A program made the translations under genes and the position numbers. From Rotaria sordida (lineage: Eukaryota > Rotifera > Eurotatoria > Philodinida > Philodinidae): a DNA stretch of 64,000 bases. The notes beneath the pieces were generated by a model. That model saw only the letters and a list, made by a program, of their open reading frames with translations, searched no databases and had not been told where the DNA came from. The stretch covers positions 17,271 through 81,270 of the forward strand of contig CAJNOL010001095.1 in the NCBI GenBank assembly GCA_905250125.1. Direction: 5' to 3'. Position 1 is the first letter of the stretch. Every line of letters starts with the position of its first letter. This document shows, in pieces, positions 35,515-49,931 of this stretch.

Positions 35515-35745
35515 AATATAAATTCTATCAAATGAAAATCAACAAAAATTCCATTAAAATAATGAAACTGACATAAAAATTGATATATTTCAAATTCATC
35601 GGTTAAAATGAACCTAATAATACCATTTGCTTGATTAAAATATTCATTTTAATCAAGGAAATTGAAATACATCAATTTTTATGTCTGTTTCATCACCTGA
35701 AATGCTTTTGTTTTTTTTTTGTTGACGTTTTTCATATAAAATCCA
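35515..35745. mobile_element. Palindromic MITE upstream of the dioxygenase gene
   Basis: Nearly the whole 230 bp is self-complementary. The outer arms share GACATAAAAATTGAT then ATTTCAA, and the centre (35630-35657) is a perfect stem CTTGATTAAAAT with an ATTC loop. TCAACAAAAA-type flanks also pair. Non-coding. It starts about 125 bp upstream of the dioxygenase start codons and so could affect its promoter. Confidence 0.75.
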
Positions 35746-38045
35746 TAAAAGTCATTACATTTTTTTTTGAGTTTTTAATTTCATGACTAACGTCAATAAA
35801 AACAAACTTTTCTTAGAAATGTTTTTTATATTATGAATCTATTTGTTTCTGATTCCATGCGACATATGGTTCTTATTGACATGATTCTACTTGATAACAT
35901 ACATTGACGTTTTTATACAGACATAATATTGGAAAAGATTGCTATAACTATTATGAAACTACTGAATGCATACGTAAATCTAAAGATAAAAAGATATGTT
36001 CAGAATACAGTATATAAGTATGTTGAATGAAAAGCAAATTTTTAATAACGACCTTTGAAAAAGTTTTTAGGTACATATAATATCATATTTACGGATCGCA
36101 GTACATACGCAAAACAAATCAGAAAATTAGAACAATATTCTTGATTAAAACGATGCTGTAGATATCCAGGTAACATACTTCATAATAGAACATGATCAAG
36201 GCAAAAACTTTCATTGAAAAAAAAAAAAAAAGATCAATCAAAACAAGAAAATACCGATTGGAGTATTAGTCGGTAGTATAAAGTTTCTTATTCATTTCAT
36301 TTAGTAATCTTATTTTGACCTCTTCTTGCATGACAAACTGGAACTATATATTTAATTTTTAGAACGCAATTCATGAGTAATTAGGATAACAAGTCACTGA
36401 GTCTTACTCATTTTTTTTGCCTCATTGTCATGATTTACTGAAGTTGTAATCTTATATTTATCTATATAATACTCTATAAATAGATTTTTTAATTATCTAT
36501 TTATTGCTATTAATATATATGCATCAATGAAATTTATATTCTATGATTAATTGACTAAGAACTCCTTAGGTTAATCACACAGTACAAAATATGTCATGAA
36601 TAATTGATGACAAAAGTTCTTTATATAGTAAAGACTGTATTGTTGATCAAGACAATATTTTCTCTTTATTAAGATTAACTTGCAAAAATTTTTTTGTCTT
36701 ATTCGTGACAAATAATTTTATATTTAATAATATGTATTTTGTGTTCTTATTCTAAGCTATTATATGTTTTGTTTGAATATGGTAACTGACAGAAAATGAC
36801 GTCTTTATTTCTATTTAACCTAAATTACATTTGCATAGGTCAATGTTATAAAATAAACATGTGCCAATAAAATCTAAATTATTGATCAAAGTTCAATGAT
36901 AATATTTTTTTTTCTTGAAATTTGATTATTGTGTTTTTCTGGAAGGTTATTTGTCTTGCACCTAGTCGTCTTGTCAATATTATATTTTGTTTGTTTGACT
37001 ACTTATCTAATAATATATCAAATCTTGTCCTTGTTTATTTCCTGTTCGAAATAATAAAGCATTATTTCTTCCCCAAACATAAAAAACAAAATACTATTGG
37101 CTCTATAAATTTAATAAAAACATTTTTCATTCATTCAATTTTGTATCTTATGACCAAAGGTCTTTTTTTCTTCTGATTGATAATTATTTGATTCTGAATT
37201 TTTTTGAACTATAAATAACAGTTTATTAACATGCGTTTCCTCATTATTTGACAAAAAAATTATTGATGCAGAAAAGATTAGACAACAGCCAACTATGAAG
37301 ATTGAGTCACTCAGGGACTGAAAACCTAATTAGATTGGACGGATGTATTCGTCTGTTGATAGTTTATGACAAAAAAAATAATTCGATACGAAGAATAAGA
37401 TAAATTTTCTTATCCAAAATAGCCAATATAATTAAAGTCATTTTCTTGTACGAAAAAAACTATTCTACAAATTATATCATAAAAGTAGCTCACTTATTTA
37501 GACATTTTTTTTTATCATATAAGATTATTAAAAATTTTATTACACTAGATAACATATTATTGATGATTTTCTTGGAGGTATTATAAAGAAAACAGAAGAG
37601 GTGAGTAAGTTTAATTACAATTTGCTAATAACTATATTAACATAAGTAACAGTTTTGTGGAATCAAAATAGTTCATTATTATCTAATTTGAAAGATTTCT
37701 ATGTCAGAAAAATAGAACTAAAAGTATTTCATAAATAGATGGATTTATATTCTCATTTATTAATCATGCTTCTACAGTTTCAATAACAATATTTTTATCG
37801 TACCCATTACTTTCCGGAGATAATCTTAAATCAGTATTAAGTACTCTTTTTTTTTCTATGAAATAATTTGTATTCTTTGTGCCTTTTCTGTTGTGGTTAT
37901 TTCTCGATTTTAAATAGATTAACTATAAACAATTCTTAATTTCATTTTGTATCAAGGCCAAAAAAAGAGAAAAATATATAAACAAACACCAACATACACA
38001 CAACAATAAATATATAATAATAAAAGAACGAAAGAAAAGAGAAAG
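35746..38045. other. Intergenic region, 2.3 kb, nothing recognised
   Basis: AT-rich DNA between the dioxygenase promoter and the 3' end of the GPCR gene. The open frame at 36922-37176 is hydrophobic by base composition only. Confidence 0.5.
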
Positions 38046-38050
38046 AAGAT

Positions 38051-39702
38051 TCATTGTTGCGTTTTTGTAATAAAATCATGTACATTGGACATTGAAGTAT
38101 AATTTGATGATGATTGTTGTTTTTGTTGTTGTAATTGTTGTTCATCATCATCAGTTTTTAAATAATTTGAATGTTTAGATGGAAGAGATTTATGATTTAC
38201 TTTTAAATTCCATTTTAATTTTTTTTCAATTGATATTGGTTTAATTTGTTTTAAATTAAATGATACATTTGTTGTATTAGTATTTAAATTTAAATGTCCA
38301 TTAAGAAATCTATCTGTTGATTTTGTATTATCATTTGAAGATAAATTTGAATGATTTTTTTTTGATCTTTTTATACGAAATTGTTGTTTAAAACTATGAT
38401 AATTATTATGTTGTTCATTATTTATATTTGGTCGATGTATTAGTGCATTTGTTTGTTGTTGTTGTTCTTGTTGTTCTTGTTGTTCACGTTCAATACCTCC
38501 ATTTTCCGATAGAAGACGACGTGCACGACGAAAGGCACGATTACGTCCAACAAATGTTTCATCAAGAAAATAATTACAATGTGCTATTGTAAATGCTTCT
38601 TTAAGAAATACAATTGATGTTAAAGAATAAAGAAAAAAATTTAATGTATAATTTAAATTTCTTATTGTTAATGCTATATAACGAAAACCAATATTAATTA
38701 TATTAACTTTAAGATTTAATTTTACACTACCAATTGCTGTTGAAAATAACCAATACCAACATATTTGATAAGGCATTGTAAATGTTATAAACGAAAATGA
38801 AACAGCTATTAACATAACACTTATATGAATACGTCTTGAACCACTTGTACGTATACGATTACGTAGTTTATGTACTGTTATTATACTTAATGTTAATATT
38901 AATATTGATGGTAAAACATATATAAAAAAAATTTGTATTGAACCAATTATTTGATATGTTTTAGAAAAAAATAAAAGACAATCATCAACGTTCGATGCGA
39001 CTATAGCAAGACCAAGTGGTGCTATTATAGCTACTAAAAAAACACTAAAAACAATAATCCATGCTTGTTGACGATTAAAACTTGTACGAATTAAAAATGG
39101 TTTTGTTACTGATAAATAACGTTCAACAGCAATCATTAATATAAGCCAAGAATTAATTGATGAACCAACTAAATCTATATAAACATGAAATGCACATAAA
39201 AAACGTGAACCTGTTACAACAAAACCAATTAAAACTTTATGATTAAGCCATTGCATTGTTACAGGACCGGCAAGAATAAGAATATTTGTTAAAGATAACA
39301 TTGCCATAAATACTGATACAGGATAACGACACATACGTTTACGAAGAAATATTATCATAGATAATGCATGAGTTGGAATACCTGTTTTGAAAGAAAAAAA
39401 ATTTTTTTTTTTTTTCAAAAATTAAATTATCCAATAAACTTTAAAAAAAGTAAGATATTATAAATGTGAAAATTTAATTTTTAAATATAATATATTTATC
39501 ATGAAATGAAATACTTACCGATAATGATCAATATTGGATTAGCATATAGAAAAACTTCATCTGTTATATAATAGAATTTTGTATATGCTTTATAATTTTC
39601 CCAATCATCAGCAAGACTTCCATTAACATCATCACTATTGATGATTGTTGTTGTTGTTATTGTTGTTGCTGCAATAGTTGATAATAATAATGATGAATTC
39701 AT
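38051..39702 (-). CDS. Rhodopsin-like GPCR, 504 aa, peptide-receptor type
   Basis: Two exons (39702-39519 and 39381-38051) encode 504 aa. The extracellular N-terminus (about 45 aa) has one N-glycosylation site (NGS). Seven hydrophobic helices follow, with TM1 crossing the splice junction. Class-A marks are a TM3-top Cys (SRFLCAFHVY) paired with one in loop 2 (VDDCLLFF), AVERYLSVTKPF at the end of TM3 (ERY for DRY), and LNFFLYSLTS in TM7 in place of NPxxY. The cytoplasmic tail is about 170 aa and rich in Asn, Gln, Lys and Ser with a short poly-Gln run. The layout resembles invertebrate FMRFamide-type receptors; ligand unknown. Confidence 0.88.
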
Positions 39703-40243
39703 TTGAACTATTATTGTCTAATTAAATTTTTTATTTTCAATAAATAGATTTTCATCTACAAAATAAAATTAAAAGGAAAAAAATAGAATTCCAAATTAAA
39801 TTAATCAAAGTCAAAAATAAGAACAAATTTACTCTATTAGAAACCAAAAAAAGAACAAAGACTTTCTCTATTATTTTGAATTTTATATAACTTCTATTCA
39901 AACATTAAATAAAAAAAAAATAGGTTATTTATATGATATTGTTCTTTTTTTAGTAAGACTCCATATCTTTATTAATAAACAAAAATGACACCTATATGTG
40001 CGACAGATATAAATGTTAACTCGTAGCCGTATGTTACGTCTATTGATGAAATATGAGAAAAAGAACAAGTTTGTTGTTTCTAATAAAAAAAATGAATTGT
40101 GCAATAAATTGTGACTTACAGCTGAAGTAAAAAAACTAACTTGCTCAATACTAGATTATTTAAGACTTTCATTTTAGAAAAAAAAAAGCAAAAACTCATT
40201 AGAAAAAAAAGCAAGAGTTCAAAATTGTCATAGCATTCGATTT

Positions 40244-40278
<35 letters not shown>
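40244..40278. repeat. (CT)n microsatellite
   Basis: About 17 CT units, interrupted once. The complementary (GA)n tract lies 1.3 kb downstream, so the two could pair. Confidence 0.9.
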
Positions 40279-41602
40279 GTCTTTTTTTGTGCTTTTTATC
40301 TATACACAGAACTATATGCTTTCTTTCCTTTACGGAGTATAGAAGAAAAAAAAAAAACTCATTTTCACAGAAGCACTTCTTCGTCGTTTCATTTATAACG
40401 CATGATAGCGTACTTTTCTATTTAACTTCATAATAAGAATATGATTTCTTCTTTTCTTTTCTTACGTTTTTGATCATAGTATGTTGTTTACAACTATTCT
40501 AAATTATCAAATGAATGAATATCAATCGAATCGGTTGCAGATTTGTAATCGGTAGAGTATTTTTCTTATCGATATTGGTTTACAGAAGTCAGATCGACAT
40601 GCACTACTGTTCACTTTTCTTTTTCTATAATGAACATATCAATTCCCTTGAGTAGTTATATCTATCTTCAAGTCACTACAATAATGATGCAAGTCTCCTG
40701 TTTCGCTACAAAAACACTTTTTTTCACTGTTTATTATCATTAGTTTTGTCTCACGCTGATTATCTATCGAATAATTGGAAAATCTCGTAGGACTAAAAAA
40801 ATTCTATATTTGCGTTTTATACATTAGTAAAATAATCATCAGACATGAACATTATTAATTAATAGTATATTTTATTTGCTTTTCACATTATATATTTTGT
40901 TTTTTTTTTTATTATATCTTATGTTAATGTCAAACATAGCAATGATTAAATAGTAGAAAATATAAATAAATCTATAATAAATTGTGATACTAAATAATTA
41001 GTTGATTTTATTTCAAAAAAAAAAACATCAGCTGATGTCAAAATGAGTTAGTAAAATATATTACGGATGCTGTGATAAATTTTTCTTAATAAAATAGTCT
41101 TATGCATATATCGTCATAAATATTAAGGTAGACATCAATAGAAAATATTTGTTTTGTGAGAAAGAAAACAATTTAATAATAAATTTTTTGTAAAAGAAAA
41201 AAAAAAAGCGTGCGAAAAATCAAAAATTTTAGACCGACCGGTGAAGAAAAAATTTTATCTATCGTTCGATTGAAAGAGAATCGAACATAGTAACGTTGGA
41301 AAGAGAAATTCTTATCTTACAACGCATTTCATTCGACGCAAAACTTATCACCATCATCAACATCAATTTTTGTTGTTGTTGTTGCCTGAATCAAAAAGAA
41401 ATAGATGACATTAGAAAAAGGAAAAAAAAGGGAGAGCAAAGCCGACAGCTGACACAATTCGGCTCATCTTTCGTCCATCTTTTCTTTTTGTCTATATATG
41501 TGCAAACATTGATGATGCTATGCGTTTTTACGTCTTCGCTAGACTGTTGAGCAGATCGTTAATCTTTTTCTGTTGATTTTCAGATTGAAAGAAAACTAGA
41601 AG

Positions 41603-41603
41603 G

Positions 41604-41634
<31 letters not shown>
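41603..41634. repeat. (GA)n microsatellite
   Basis: About 13 GA units, the inverted counterpart of the (CT)n tract at 40244-40278. Confidence 0.9.
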
Positions 41635-42179
41635 CACAAAAGACATCGCCTGACAGTGAGTTAGAATTACTATCCTAACTTTATTATGCTGAACCACGTA
41701 AATAATTAATGAACAAGTAGCATATAGTAAAAACGTCAACGGACAATCAAAAATCAAGTTGGCATATACGATTTTTCTTTTTTTTTTTTTTGTTCTAACA
41801 CATACTTTTTATATCTAATATGTAAATATTGTAAAAGATTTTCTCAATAGTAAAAGAATAATGAATAGAAGCCTTTTTCAATGTCCTTTTCTTTTTTTTT
41901 TTTTGTTATTAAAGATACATTTATCTATAAACAAAAATCTACTTTATAGAAGTATAATTACTGTAAATAAATCAAGAAAGAAAAACGTAAAGAAATATTT
42001 ACATGACACTTAACAATATTTTTCTCTCATTTAAATATTTACAATTTTTATTTTATTATTAACATTATTTATAAAATAGAGTATGTATTTGAATTATATC
42101 AATATCTATAGTTTATTATATATTAAACATGTTGAATTTCATGTTTATGTATTAGCTAAACATATCAGCAATCATTTCC

Positions 42180-42203
42180 TTTTTTTTTTTTTTTTTTTTT
42201 TTT
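42180..42203. repeat. Poly-T run of 24
   Basis: Uninterrupted T24. It is a possible poly-A tail relic of a minus-strand retrotransposed sequence, but nothing adjacent supports that. Confidence 0.85.
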
Positions 42204-43244
42204 GATTACATTTTTGTCCTTGACATTGAACTATCAAGGTTATTTTAAGAATTTAAGCTAAAAGAGTAATAAACAAAAAACAGACGGAATAAGGCGGAAC
42301 GGAATAGCTATGGCCGCCCATCATCAAAAGAAGGCTTGTGTGCATTTCCGACTTCCTCTTTCCCTATTTAATGACATTATTGTATATGCATCTCAAATGC
42401 TCTATTAAGTAACATGACTCGACACGAAGACAAATAGAACATAGGGTACACGGAAATGGTTCAATACAAAGTCAAATGAAAGCTAAATGAGCATTCATCA
42501 AGTTAAAAGATACTGTTATTTATAAAGAAATATGTTGCTTACAATCGATATTGTTGTTTGATGAAAAAAAAAGTTGGTTTTGAATCGCAAGAGATGCTAA
42601 TCAAAATAATGCACATATAAATGAACAATTATACGTCATAAATATAGATGAATATAAGATAAAGAAGAAAACATTCAAGAAAAAAGAGACAAGAAAAACA
42701 AGCTTTTTCATTTCAACTTATCTTGAAATACGAAGAAATCTTTTTTCTATGACAAGTGCTTAGCTAATATACTTTACATGACAACTAACAAATACATATG
42801 TATATATATATATATATATATATACTTTTATACTTGATAGTTCGTAATGAACTAAAGTAATGATTGGTTGTCTTTCATATTATTTCAAATCTTAACGTAC
42901 TATAAATATTTTGTACTTTTGAAAGAAAAAATTCTATTACGTAATAAACATGTGACTTTTAAGAAACATATAAATGATCTCTTATAATTCTTCTCTCGGT
43001 TCTGTAGATTTGAACAATTATTTTTTGTTTTATATATTAATCTATTTATCTATATTTTCCTAAAAAGGAAAGTTATGTTTCTCTCGTTCTCTTATCTAAT
43101 ATTTGATCGAAGAACATTGAGTTTTCAATAGTGCACTTCCTGTATGTGTGGTGCACGTCGTTCGAGAAGTCAAGTGTCTGTGTAAGTGTTTATATATGTT
43201 CGCTACTCGGCATTGAACTTCTCGACCATAACCTCTGTATATAT

Positions 43245-43281
43245 GCTAACGCTTAATGCCCTTGGCAATGAGCGTGTTAGC
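43245..43281. repeat. Strong GTTAGC hairpin
   Basis: GCTAACGCT pairs with AGCGTGTTAGC (2-nt bulge) and the inner TGCC pairs with GGCA around a CTT loop. Flanking TATA-rich bases (GTATATAT and GAGTATAC) extend the stem. The design resembles the hairpins at 17377-17407 and 19756-19786, which also use CGCTAAC. Confidence 0.55.
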
Positions 43282-46200
43282 GAGTATACTTACGATTGAC
43301 AGGTTTGTTGACAAGCGTATGCTCATTTCAATAAGAATTCTTTTTTCTTTTATTGTTCTCATCTATTGCTACTTTTGGTAAAAATTTAATTGATCTTAAA
43401 TTTAATATATTATATTATTTTCGACATTTTTCTTTTTTTGCTATTTCTTATATAAGATTTTGTTATGATTACTTAATTACTATTTACTAAACTATAAAAT
43501 ATATTTCTTAAGTTAATAGCGAGTTGACAGAGTTAAAATAAAATCTGATGTGAATATATGTTATTTAATTAGAGTATAGATCTTTCTTTTTTTTCTCTTC
43601 TTCTTCTTCTTCTCCTTCGTCTTGTCAGTTCTTCTTATAAATCTATTACGATTCTCAATCTCGCTCTTCCTTTTTCTCTTTCATTTGATGAACATAAAAT
43701 GCAATCGACGCGCAATAACAACAGAGTAATAATGACAAAGAAAGATTGATAGAAATAGATAAAAGAAAAATAAAAGATGGCAGAAAACTATCGAGTAAGA
43801 ACAATACTTGTCGGAAAAAGCATATTCAACATACGAAGATGAAAAATGTAGTTAATATAATACAAGCTAACCCAGTCTTATCGATGAATAAACAATGGAA
43901 AAGATCCATTTCTGTCTTTGTTCTTTTTTTTTTTTGTTGTTATGTCGGAATGCAGACATACAATATCTATAGAAGAAGAAAAAAATAAAATAGACGAAAG
44001 AGACAAAAAAAAGAAGGAAGCTTCAGTCAAACATATTTTCTAAATTAAAATGAATCATCAACTATTGTTTATTTATCATATATCAAGTAGCGATGGATCA
44101 TAACATCCGTTATTAAGTGTTATGTTATAGTGTCTTTTATAGTCAGTCCAATACAAAATTTGCCACAGTTAGACTATTGTATACGCACGAGTATGGAATG
44201 TTGATAGAAGTGATCACTTCTCGCGTTCATAACGATACTGTTGTCATGCGGGAATCGCCTACACTCGTTCTCGTTTTTATTCACACCATGTTCTATTTTT
44301 CTATGACTATCAAAGACAAAAAAAAAAAAAAGAAGACGAAGAATAATAATATGAAAACAAAAACACACCTATTCATAGTACATCAGTAGTTTTTATAAAC
44401 AATCATATAAAATAGAAAATCTCTCTAGAATATATTCAAATATGTAATCAATCTAGTTGGTTCTACGATATATTACTACAAACAAAAATTGTACATAAGT
44501 AACTATACAATTATTAGTAATTTTCTTATCATACTTGATATTTGACTAAATAATTAAAAGTAAATCCTAAATTGAATAACACTCGATAGGTTTGTTTTTT
44601 TTTTGATCTCACATGTTTTTCGTAAAATATAAAGCAACTACTTGAATAGTCTATGTAAAAATGATAGATTTATTGTTGATAATCGAAAATGAAAGATTAA
44701 TATAAATAAAACATATAAATCAAGTAACAACAATCAACAAAACAATATTGTTACTGTTTGTAATCAGAATACTAATGACCGTCGAAAACATTGAGGGATT
44801 AAGTAATATACTACAAAAATAAATCTAGATTAATTACTATTGACCTATTTTATCTTGTAAAGTAGAAAATATCAAAAATATTTTTCCTTAATGATGATAT
44901 ATTTACATGCATAAGAACTTCTTGATCCATTTATTCGATGGCTTTCTATTCTTCTGAATATAATAGCAATAACTATATCAATCTCGATGCATGTTAGAAG
45001 AAGAAGAAAAAAAATGAATCAGTTGACTCTGCAACTTTCTTAATTCAGTTTTAACATGCAATGTGATCATCATTGTTGTTCGTCAAGTATAACTTGATGA
45101 ACAAATGACACTTATTAATAATAATATTTAATTAAAATCTAGATGAATATGTTGATTGTATATGAATAACATTTAATAATTTCGAAGAATTTTCTATTTA
45201 TATCATTGTTAAATGAAAATACATATAACACTTATTTGTATTTATACAATCGATATTCTTTATAACTTATCTATGTTCATTTCTATACGAAAATAAACTT
45301 CTATGGTTATTATAGAAAAAAACAACAACAAGAGTAACTGTTGACAAAAAAAAAAAAATAAGGTTTTCATAGAGAGAATATTTTTCAAGATGATCAATCT
45401 ACTTATAAAGTATTATATGAATCAAATACATACAATTAGTGATCATCTGTTACTAACAGATTGCATGATCTTTTCATAAATTTATTAGCTAATATATTAA
45501 TTGTCAAATTAAGTATTTAAAATGAAAAATTACGAAATAAATATATTATACATTTGAATAAAACATCGGAATATTGTTTTTTTTTTCTTTGAATATTTTG
45601 AATATATACAATAGTTGTTAGTCAGCAAGTTTATACTCTATGACATTATTCAAACGTGTTTTTTGTCTTAAATTTATTACTACTTCCGTTCCGTTTATTA
45701 TATGGTACTTTTATAAGTTCTATGGTCTTATCAGATAATTTACAACTGTTAATTAAACCGCTTCAATATTTCCGTTGTACTGCAAAGAGATTACACTCAT
45801 TCTCTGTCTATCGTTTTTTTAACTATAAAAAACATAGACTGTCAACAGTGCAGACATGAACGCGTATATTTCGCATAGAAAGTAGCATGTATAAGTATGT
45901 GAATAGTAGATGACAATAATTACAGTATTTAAGTTGTCTAATAACAAGATATGAATGTGGGATTTTTAGTGATTTTGAATAAAAGCTAATAAAAGATAAG
46001 TCTGATATTGACGAGAACGTGTTTTTTTTCACATTCATTTGAAATAAGTAGAAATGTATGTTTTGCATCGATATGAAACAAAAGTACAAAGAATAATTGT
46101 CTTTCATAAAGAACATATTTTATTATAAGATAAGTCTCAAACAGACAAATGAATATGTTTAAAATAAATGTTCATAGATTATATTATTGAAAAGAAACAT

Positions 46201-48657
46201 AGATGAATATATCAAATAAACTGTGAAGAGTTGACTAGGAATGTTTCTAATCTCCTGTCATCTCTTAATTTTATTGTCATAGTCACGAAAAGATTCTATT
46301 TGTTGAAATGTTTGTTTTCTAATAAACTGAACGATTACATACATAATCTAAATAATATGTTCAAAAAATTTAATTGTTAAATTCAATTCATTATAAATTA
46401 TACTATATGTTTATGTTAATTGACATTGCCTGACTATAATTAGAAAAGTCTAAGATAAAAAAAAAAAAACAATTATACTATTTACATAATAATATATTTC
46501 TTATTTTTAATTCTTCATCATCCGATATAGAATTATTTTCATTTAAGTTAAAATTTGTTCAAAAATATTTTTTCTTCTTATCAAAAGAATTTTGTTTCAA
46601 ATTTTTTAATTAATCAAAAAGATAGAAAAAAAAAAACATACGTGACTTTGCTAGAAACTAAGAAATTTATATGCACGAACTATCAATACTGAGATATACA
46701 AAAATTACTCTACTATATTCATTTACGTAGATATGAGTAGTCATGTTTAATTATTATACAAGAGAAAAGAAATATCTTTTTATGTTAAAGAAATTCCGTA
46801 TATACAATAAAAGTCATGATTATGATAGAAATAAAAATAGAAAGACAGACAATAAATATACATACGCGATAACTATTGTTAGAGAAAATAAGAAATTTAT
46901 TTTAGTAAGATAGACTATTTCACTAGTAAATTGCGTATAAAAATATTGAGAATTCATTATTGTCAAATAGCTATTGTGCATGCTATGCTAACAACTATTT
47001 GAGAAACTTGAACAAAATGACTAAATCATTGGAGACGACATTGTGTGACTGAGATAAAAAAAATTAATTTTCAGCAGAGAATATACTATAACGAAATTTA
47101 TTCTAGGATATATTTAGGACTCATATTTTTAGTATGTCAGTCTTTGCATGCGAACATATTTTCTGACTTAGAAAATTGACTTGAGTACTTATAAACAAAA
47201 GGGAATTTTTAGCTGAAACAACATATTTACTGAAATAGAACAAATCTTGTTTTTATAAATCTACTTGATCTTTTTAGAATGTTCTTTCATATACAATTCA
47301 TTCAACTTACATTGTAGAATTTGTCAAACATTTCTCGATTCAATTTGTTCATCCATCTAATCATTTTTTTTTTTTCTAATAATAAAAATGTTTTTATTTT
47401 CATTGAGGAAAATTAACCCAATAATTAAGTTCAAAATTTTGTAACTTCTACGAAAATATGAAACTTTTTGAATGTTATTAAACATTTTTGCTTACTTGAT
47501 GAAATGAGTTCAATTGTTTGTAGTTCTTTTCGTATTAATCAGTATCTTTTATTGAAATATCGTTTCAGTTTTAAAAATACTGTATATGTGAAACGAAATA
47601 ACCTTCTTTAAAATGTACGCATAATAGTTAATATACAGTTGTTTGCAAAAAAACACTTGCACTCTTTGCTTTGCGGAAGTTTCTTTCTCTATATAGCTAC
47701 TTGAACTGTTTCATCTCTGAAATGAGAGGCCACTAAGAGTATAATATTGTATCATAATTGAAAATCTTATCTATTTATTCTTAGAAGAAATAATAGAATA
47801 ATATTACTTTTTTTTTTATAGACAATAGACAATTTATTACAATACTAATATCAGTATTTTAAAATTCTTTCATTAAAAAAATCATTCGAGGTCTTTGATA
47901 TTTTTTTTTTCTTTGATTTTCTACTTTTCAATTTTATGTTTTATAGTTAGTCAAATATTTTCTACCTGACTAGATACAAACTATTAACTGATCGCTTCAT
48001 TACTTGCGGTTATAATTTTGTTGCAAACATTAATTTTTTGAGAAATTTCATTACAAAAAAAGAAGTAATAAATAGTTAAAGAATATAACGTTTCGTAAGA
48101 TTTTGGATGTTTTTCTACTTATTTCTTTTAATATTATGTTATGATTACGACGAATAACTCTTTTTGTTGTTGACCTTGAGGGCGTATCGTCGACCATTTC
48201 TTCTACAATACTTAACCAAATTTATTTATATTAATTTGTTGATGTTATGAATAGAGTGTCCTTGTAGAAGTCTTTATTCCACCCTTCACAAAGTTAGCTG
48301 ATCTAACGACTTTTGTATCACATAATAGTTTTTCTAAATGACAATCAACTGATATTTTTCAATTACTATACATCCAAAACAAAAACAATCGTATTGTCAT
48401 CAGGTCATTTCTTTGTCTAACTGTTGAAGATATATCACCACAAAACAAAAATGTCTACTTTTGTGCAAGTTCTTTTTCTTTGTAAACAACTATATTATTG
48501 ATTTTGTCACATGAGAAAACACTTGTCAAATAATCAGTTTTGACATGCCCAATTGTATTAATTTTACCGTCCATTTTTTATTTTTGTACAAAAAGAACGA
48601 AAAAAAAATAATCAATGAAGAGCCATATCAGACTGAAAAATGAGTCCAACAATTGCA

Positions 48658-49010
48658 TCATTCATGTTGAACAAATGGATTTGGAATTTCTTCCATACCA
48701 TCTAATGGACATATGAGTACCACTGATGTACCTCGACATATAACAAGTCCTAATTGTCGAGTATCTTCACTAATTTTATATTCATCATCAGGATCACGTA
48801 AATATTCAATTGTTTGATCGAGTACCAAATTTAATAATTGATCATAACCTAAATTAATAAAATATGAATAATTTAACTTATCTATTTAATTCTACCTTTT
48901 AAAACTCCACTACATTCACGACCACCATTAAATTTCACTCGAATACGTTTATCTAAATATTTATTTAAATCAACAATATTTTCTTTTCTACGACCAATAC
49001 TATCAGCCAT
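48658..49010 (-). CDS. LSM7: LSm7, U6 snRNA-associated Sm-like protein
   Basis: Two exons (49010-48896 and 48848-48658) encode 101 aa. The Sm1 motif covers IVDLNKYLDKRIRVKFNGGR with a GVLKGYDQLLNLVLD continuation, where the intron splits the Gly codon. Sm2 is GLVICRGTSVVLICP. LSm7 is a subunit of the LSm2-8 ring that binds the U6 3' oligo-U tail in the nucleus and of LSm1-7 in mRNA decay. Length matches the family (about 103 aa). It lies 199 bp downstream of RPL21 on the same strand. An AATAAA (minus) is at 48582-48577. Confidence 0.96.
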
Positions 49011-49209
49011 CTGAAGAATGAAAAATCAAAACAAAGAATCATAATTTAAAAATTAATATCAAACATGATGATAGACTTATTGATGTTTTGTTTTTATTCG
49101 GATAATTTTTCTTTCTTTCTTTTTTGTTTTTCTTCTTCACGCTTTATATTTGCGTGATCAAAAAAAAAAAAGTCAACATGAGTAGCAACAAAAAAAAAAC
49201 ACACATTTT

Positions 49210-49931
49210 TTAAGCCACAAATTGATAAGGGATTGGTTCGACAATTTGTGGTTTGTTGCCTTGAGTTCTTACCAAACGTTGTTTACGTGGGCCTTGCGGC
49301 TAGAAGAAATTAATTCACATGAGATTAGTCAAAAAATATATAGATCTATAAATATTACCTGTCGTTTAATACTAGCAAGTGGTACACTCTTGCCTGTTTC
49401 TTTGGCTGTTCGTTTCAATTGTTCACTGAGTTTGACACGATTGAGAAAATCAGCACGACATTTTGAGTGTTTGACTATAGAATGAATTGAATATATTTTT
49501 CAAATAAACAAAAATATTATTACATACTATGTTCAACACGAACATTGATTCGTTTAGCAATAACACGATGACTGAAATTGGTATAGATAAAATATTTTTC
49601 AAATTATAAATAAAAAACAAAAACATACCGAACACGTTTGTTGACAATGATACCAACAGCATGTCGAGTTACATTAAAAACACGACCTGTTTTTCCATGA
49701 TAAAATCGATGTGGCATACCTTTTTGTACAGCACCATTTCCCTAGAGAAAAACATAAATCTATAATATTAATTTTAAAATTTAAAACAATATATAAATAT
49801 ACTTTAATATCGACAATATCACCACGTTTATAAATTTTCATATAGGTAGCCAAAGGAATACGACCATTTTTCTTGAAATCTCTTGCAAATAAATGACGGG
49901 TACCTCGACGATAACCTTTTGGATTTGTCAT
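49210..49931 (-). CDS. RPL21: Ribosomal protein L21 (eL21)
   Basis: Five exons (49931-49803, 49741-49629, 49571-49528, 49474-49359, 49299-49210) encode 163 aa, against 160 in human. It opens [20 protein letters not shown]; then [59 protein letters not shown], and the conserved end [13 protein letters not shown]. It is a structural component of the 60S subunit near the central protuberance. As expected for a ribosomal protein gene it is cut into small exons. AATAAA (minus) at 49098-49093. Confidence 0.97.

Larger units (their letters stand above)
39720..48640. other. Gene desert of about 9 kb
   Basis: No motif-bearing frame was seen on either strand. Contents are (CT)n at 40244-40278, (GA)n at 41603-41634, a T24 run at 42180-42203, (TA)n at 42801-42824, and a slightly GC-richer patch at 43130-43330 containing a strong hairpin. 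The first 2 kb lies upstream of the GPCR gene and may hold its promoter or 5' UTR. Frames such as 41296-41550, 43746-43988 and 45823-46116 look like chance. Confidence 0.55.
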
